Assembly: GCA_016720855.1 (NCBI GenBank)
Contig: JADKJU010000001.1
Coordinates: 1,558,445 to 1,622,444, forward strand
Length of the DNA: 64,000 nucleotides
Direction: 5' to 3'
From: Betaproteobacteria bacterium
Lineage (GTDB): Bacteria; Pseudomonadota; Gammaproteobacteria; Burkholderiales; Usitatibacteraceae
In this document: positions 61,692 to 64,000 of the stretch, piece by piece
Layout: each line of letters starts with the position of its first letter
Position numbering within the stretch: position 1 is the stretch's first letter
Translations under genes and position numbers: made by a program
Notes under the pieces: generated by a model
What the model was told of the DNA's origin: nothing
The model's database searches: none
The model's input: the letters and a program-made list of their open reading frames with translations, nothing else

Positions 61692-62945
61692 TCACGGCCG
61701 CGTGAACGCGAACTGGATGCCGGGATCGCGGCCGGACATCAGGTCGGCCAGCGCGGCGCCGGAGCCGCAGGCCATCGTCCAGCCGAGCGTCCCGTGGCCG
61801 GTGTTGAGCCACAGGTTCGGGATGCGCGTGGGGCCGATAAGCGGCACGTTCGACGGCGTGGAAGGGCGAAGGCCGGCCCAGTAGTCGGGCGCCTCCCATT
61901 GACCGGCGTCGGGGAAGAACGACGCGGTGCGCCTGACCAGGGCCTGGCAGCGCACCGGGTTCAGGTCCGTGGACCAGCCGGAAATCTCGGCGGTGCCCGC
62001 GATGCGCAGCCGATCGCCCAGGCGCGAGATCACGATGCGGGCCTCGTCGTCGGTGAGGCTCACGACCGGCGCCTTGCCGGGATCGGCCACGGCGACGGTC
62101 GCTGAATAGCCCTTGGCCGGGTACACGGGCAGGTTGATGCCGAGCGGGCGCGTAAGGAGCGGGCTGTAGGCGCCCAGCGCCACCACGAACGCGTCGCCGG
62201 AAATCGTCTCCTCGCCCGCCGGGCCGGAGACGATCACGCCGGTGGCCCCCTTGTCGGTGGCGCGCAGGCCGCGGATCACGCAGCCGGTCCGCAAACGCAC
62301 GCCGCGCCCCTGGGCCAATCGCGCGAGGTTGGCGGTAAAGAGGTAGGCGTCGCCCGATTCGTCGGATGGCGTGTAGGTGGCTCCCACGATCCGCGAGGCG
62401 GCGTACGCCAGTGCGGGCTCGATGGCGATGGCCTCCTCGACCGTCTTCACGGTGCGGTCCAGCCCGTAGCGGCGCATGAAGGCGGTGGCCTCGCGCGCGG
62501 CGTCGAACTCGGCACGGTCGGTGTAGTAGTGGAGGATGCCGCGTGTCGATTGCTCGTAGGCGATGCCGGTCTCGGCGCGAAGGCGCTGCAGCATCGTGCG
62601 CCCGTGGAAGGCCATCGCGAGGATCTGCGGGATGTTCTCGCGCGTGCGCCAGGCCAGGCACTCGTGGAGGAAGCGAAGGCCCCAGGACCACTGCGCCGGG
62701 TCCATGCGCAGGCGAAAGAGAAGCGGCGCATCCTCGCGCAGGAGCCACTGGAGGATCTTCGCCGGCGCACCTGGATTGGCCCACGGTTCGGCGTGGCACA
62801 CGGACACCTGGCCGCCGTTGGCAAAGGAGGTCTCGAGGCCCGGGCCTTCGCGGCGCTCGACGACTTCGACTTCATGGCCGGCCTGCGCCAGGTACCAGGC
62901 GGTCGTGGTGCCGATCACGCCGGCGCCGAGGACGATGACTTTCAT
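61692..62945 (-). CDS. dadA: D-amino-acid dehydrogenase
   Basis: 417-residue membrane-associated FAD enzyme oxidising D-amino acids (D-alanine in DadA) to imino/keto acids, passing electrons to the respiratory chain. FAD-binding MKVIVLGAGVIGTTTAWYLA opens the protein; ETSFANGGQVSVCHAEPWA, DESGDAYLFTANLARLA and the C-terminal GLRPSTPSNVPLIGPTRIPN and NTGHGTLGWTMACGSG blocks are typical DadA. No dadX racemase gene is next to it. Its imine product is a RidA substrate; a RidA gene is 1.5 kb away on the same strand. Confidence 0.93.
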   Translation of the reverse strand: MKVIVLGAGVIGTTTAWYLAQAGHEVEVVERREGPGLETSFANGGQVSVCHAEPWANPGAPAKILQWLLREDAPLLFRLRMDPAQWSWGLRFLHECLAWRTRENIPQILAMAFHGRTMLQRLRAETGIAYEQSTRGILHYYTDRAEFDAAREATAFMRRYGLDRTVKTVEEAIAIEPALAYAASRIVGATYTPSDESGDAYLFTANLARLAQGRGVRLRTGCVIRGLRATDKGATGVIVSGPAGEETISGDAFVVALGAYSPLLTRPLGINLPVYPAKGYSATVAVADPGKAPVVSLTDDEARIVISRLGDRLRIAGTAEISGWSTDLNPVRCQALVRRTASFFPDAGQWEAPDYWAGLRPSTPSNVPLIGPTRIPNLWLNTGHGTLGWTMACGSGAALADLMSGRDPGIQFAFTRP

Positions 62946-62998
62946 TCGTGCGTGTTTCGGGAGCCCGGAAACGGACAAGGCGGAAGAAGATCGAAGTG

Positions 62999-63039
62999 GT
63001 CGGGTTACTTTGCGCGCTTTTTGTGCAAAGTAACCCGAC
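62999..63039. repeat. REP-like palindrome, copy 2
   Basis: Inverted repeat with 15-bp arms GTCGGGTTACTTTGC and its complement, 11-base spacer (GCGCTTTTTGT). Sequence is close to the inner arms of copy 1 at 36170-36230 (GTCGGATTACTTTGC): the A/G difference is matched by T/C on the other arm, so pairing is kept. Sits between divergent dadA and the Nudix gene. Confidence 0.75.
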
Positions 63040-63101
63040 TCCGTTATCTCCCCCCCGGAGGTGGCGCGGATTCTGGGGAAATGGCCTAGACTTGTCAACG
63101 A

Positions 63102-63977
63102 ATGAAGACGCGCCTTTATTCGGATCTCACGGCCTTCGTGCGGGCGGCGTGCACGCACGCTTCCCACCTGGATCGCGAGGTGCCGCTCCTGCCCTTCTAC
63201 ATCCGCGAGCACCCGGTGGGCTGGCTGCGGCCGTCGTTCGCGGACCTGCTGCGCCGCTGGCCGCACGTGTTCGAGGTCACGGCCTCCTATGTGACGCTGC
63301 GCGCCTCTCCCGACACCGTGCACGGCCGCAGCGCCGCCATGGCCGAGGTGACGCAGGCCCTCGAAAGGGATGGCGTGATCCGCGGCTGGAGAGACGAGCT
63401 GGTGAGCGTCTCGCACCACTATGCGGCGCCGGAGCTGCTTCGGATCGAGCGTGCCGCCACGCGACACTTCGGCATGATGGCGTACGCCGCGCACCTGACC
63501 GGCCTCACGCGCCGCAACGGCGAGCCGCACCTGTGGATCGCGCGACGCTCGCCCGACAAGAGCGTGGACCCCGACCGCCTCGACAACCTCGTGGGCGGGC
63601 GCATCTCCTGCGGCTACACGGTGGACGAGACGATCGTGAAGGAGGCCTGGGAGGAAGCGGGCATTTCCGCCGACCTCATGAAGGCGGTCGCCTGCGCCTC
63701 GGTCGTGCGCGTGGAGTATTCCGTGCCCGAGGGCCTGCACCGCGAGATCATCTTCGCCCACGACCTGTGGCTCGCGGAGGATTTCCGCCCGCAGAACCAG
63801 GATGGCGAAGTGGCGCGCCTTTATTGCCTCTCCATCCCGGAAGCCATCGAGGCGATACTCGCGGGCGAGTTCACGCACGACGCGGGCGCGGTGACCGTGG
63901 ATGCGCTGCTGCGCAATGCCGTCCTCGCTCCCGAGGATCCGCAATACCTGGACCTGGTCCGTCTTCTCGGGCCCTGA
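63102..63977 (+). CDS. DUF4743-Nudix hydrolase
   Basis: 291 residues. N-terminal DUF4743 domain (about 1-110; REHPVGWLRPSFADLLRRWP is a hallmark) and a Nudix domain with the motif GGRISCGYTVDETIVKEAW plus EEAGI, where Lys stands at the usual Arg position. This pair is found in plants and bacteria; plant-type members hydrolyse modified thiamine diphosphates (oxo/oxy-thiamine diphosphate), so a role in clearing damaged thiamine diphosphate is a fair guess. Start ATG; the window ends just after the stop. Confidence 0.9.
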   Translation: MKTRLYSDLTAFVRAACTHASHLDREVPLLPFYIREHPVGWLRPSFADLLRRWPHVFEVTASYVTLRASPDTVHGRSAAMAEVTQALERDGVIRGWRDELVSVSHHYAAPELLRIERAATRHFGMMAYAAHLTGLTRRNGEPHLWIARRSPDKSVDPDRLDNLVGGRISCGYTVDETIVKEAWEEAGISADLMKAVACASVVRVEYSVPEGLHREIIFAHDLWLAEDFRPQNQDGEVARLYCLSIPEAIEAILAGEFTHDAGAVTVDALLRNAVLAPEDPQYLDLVRLLGP

Positions 63978-64000
63978 GCGGGGGGGGTTGACGCCGCCAT

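Overview
The window is a dense, GC-rich (roughly two-thirds G+C) Gram-negative chromosomal segment. Gene content points to a betaproteobacterium. The signs are kdsA (Kdo for LPS), a pyrG/kdsA and eno/ftsB gene set, a Bug/TctC-type solute-binding protein, periplasmic copper-chaperone genes and many ATGA/GTGA/TTGA overlapping starts. This assignment is inference from gene families, not from a marker alignment. No rRNA, tRNA, CRISPR array, prophage or transposase gene was seen.

Layout. 1-6.3 kb: 3' part of phoB with phoU, a thiamine-diphosphate decarboxylase-like enzyme overlapping a TraB/GumN protein, a GreB-type factor overlapping marC, and an EamA transporter. 6.3-12 kb: a catabolic operon under a FadR-type regulator (tctC, split UxaA-family dehydratase, class III CoA-transferase, frameshifted acyl-CoA dehydrogenase), with a palindromic operator candidate in front of tctC. 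12-21 kb: hypothetical proteins, eno-ftsB, a TIM-barrel metal hydrolase, an FMN glutamate-synthase-like protein and leucyl aminopeptidase, ending in a 630-bp gene-free stretch with two long hairpin elements. 21-31 kb: HDAC-like deacetylase, two GMC oxidoreductases, two PCu(A)C proteins (one decayed) and an isoquinoline-oxidoreductase-like molybdoenzyme. 30-38 kb: membrane methyltransferase, cmoA, ketopantoate reductase, kdsA, pyrG, PAP2 phosphatase and small membrane proteins. 38.0-38.7 kb: a strange G-rich stretch without genes. 38.7-45.1 kb: hydrolase and a complete peptide/nickel-type ABC importer. 45-53 kb: hydrolase-cyclase fusion, acyl-ACP-reductase-like protein, and divergent from it an alcohol dehydrogenase-mtnA-aldolase operon, then rnk with a stand-alone EF-G domain V protein. 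53-64 kb: pckG, a D-amino-acid PLP enzyme, two RidA proteins, M20 peptidase, aldo/keto reductase, threonine dehydratase, D-amino-acid dehydrogenase and a Nudix protein.

How the genes fit together. The adh-mtnA-fucA-like operon reads as a DHAP shunt for salvage of methylthioadenosine/5-deoxyadenosine by-products, with its own aldehyde reductase. The tctC operon looks like uptake, dehydration, CoA activation and oxidation of an unknown hydroxy acid, but its dehydrogenase is broken by one base. The right end has RidA proteins next to PLP or flavin enzymes that release enamines or imines.

The most interesting non-coding signals are the two ~197-bp hairpin elements at 20.6-21.1 kb, whose stems differ in sequence yet stay paired; a pair of ~150-bp elements with long terminal inverted repeats (17.2 and 61.5 kb); and two REP-like palindromes (36.2 and 63.0 kb). 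Two single-base losses near C/G runs and the G-rich stretch mean consensus errors must be ruled out before the broken genes are taken as biology.
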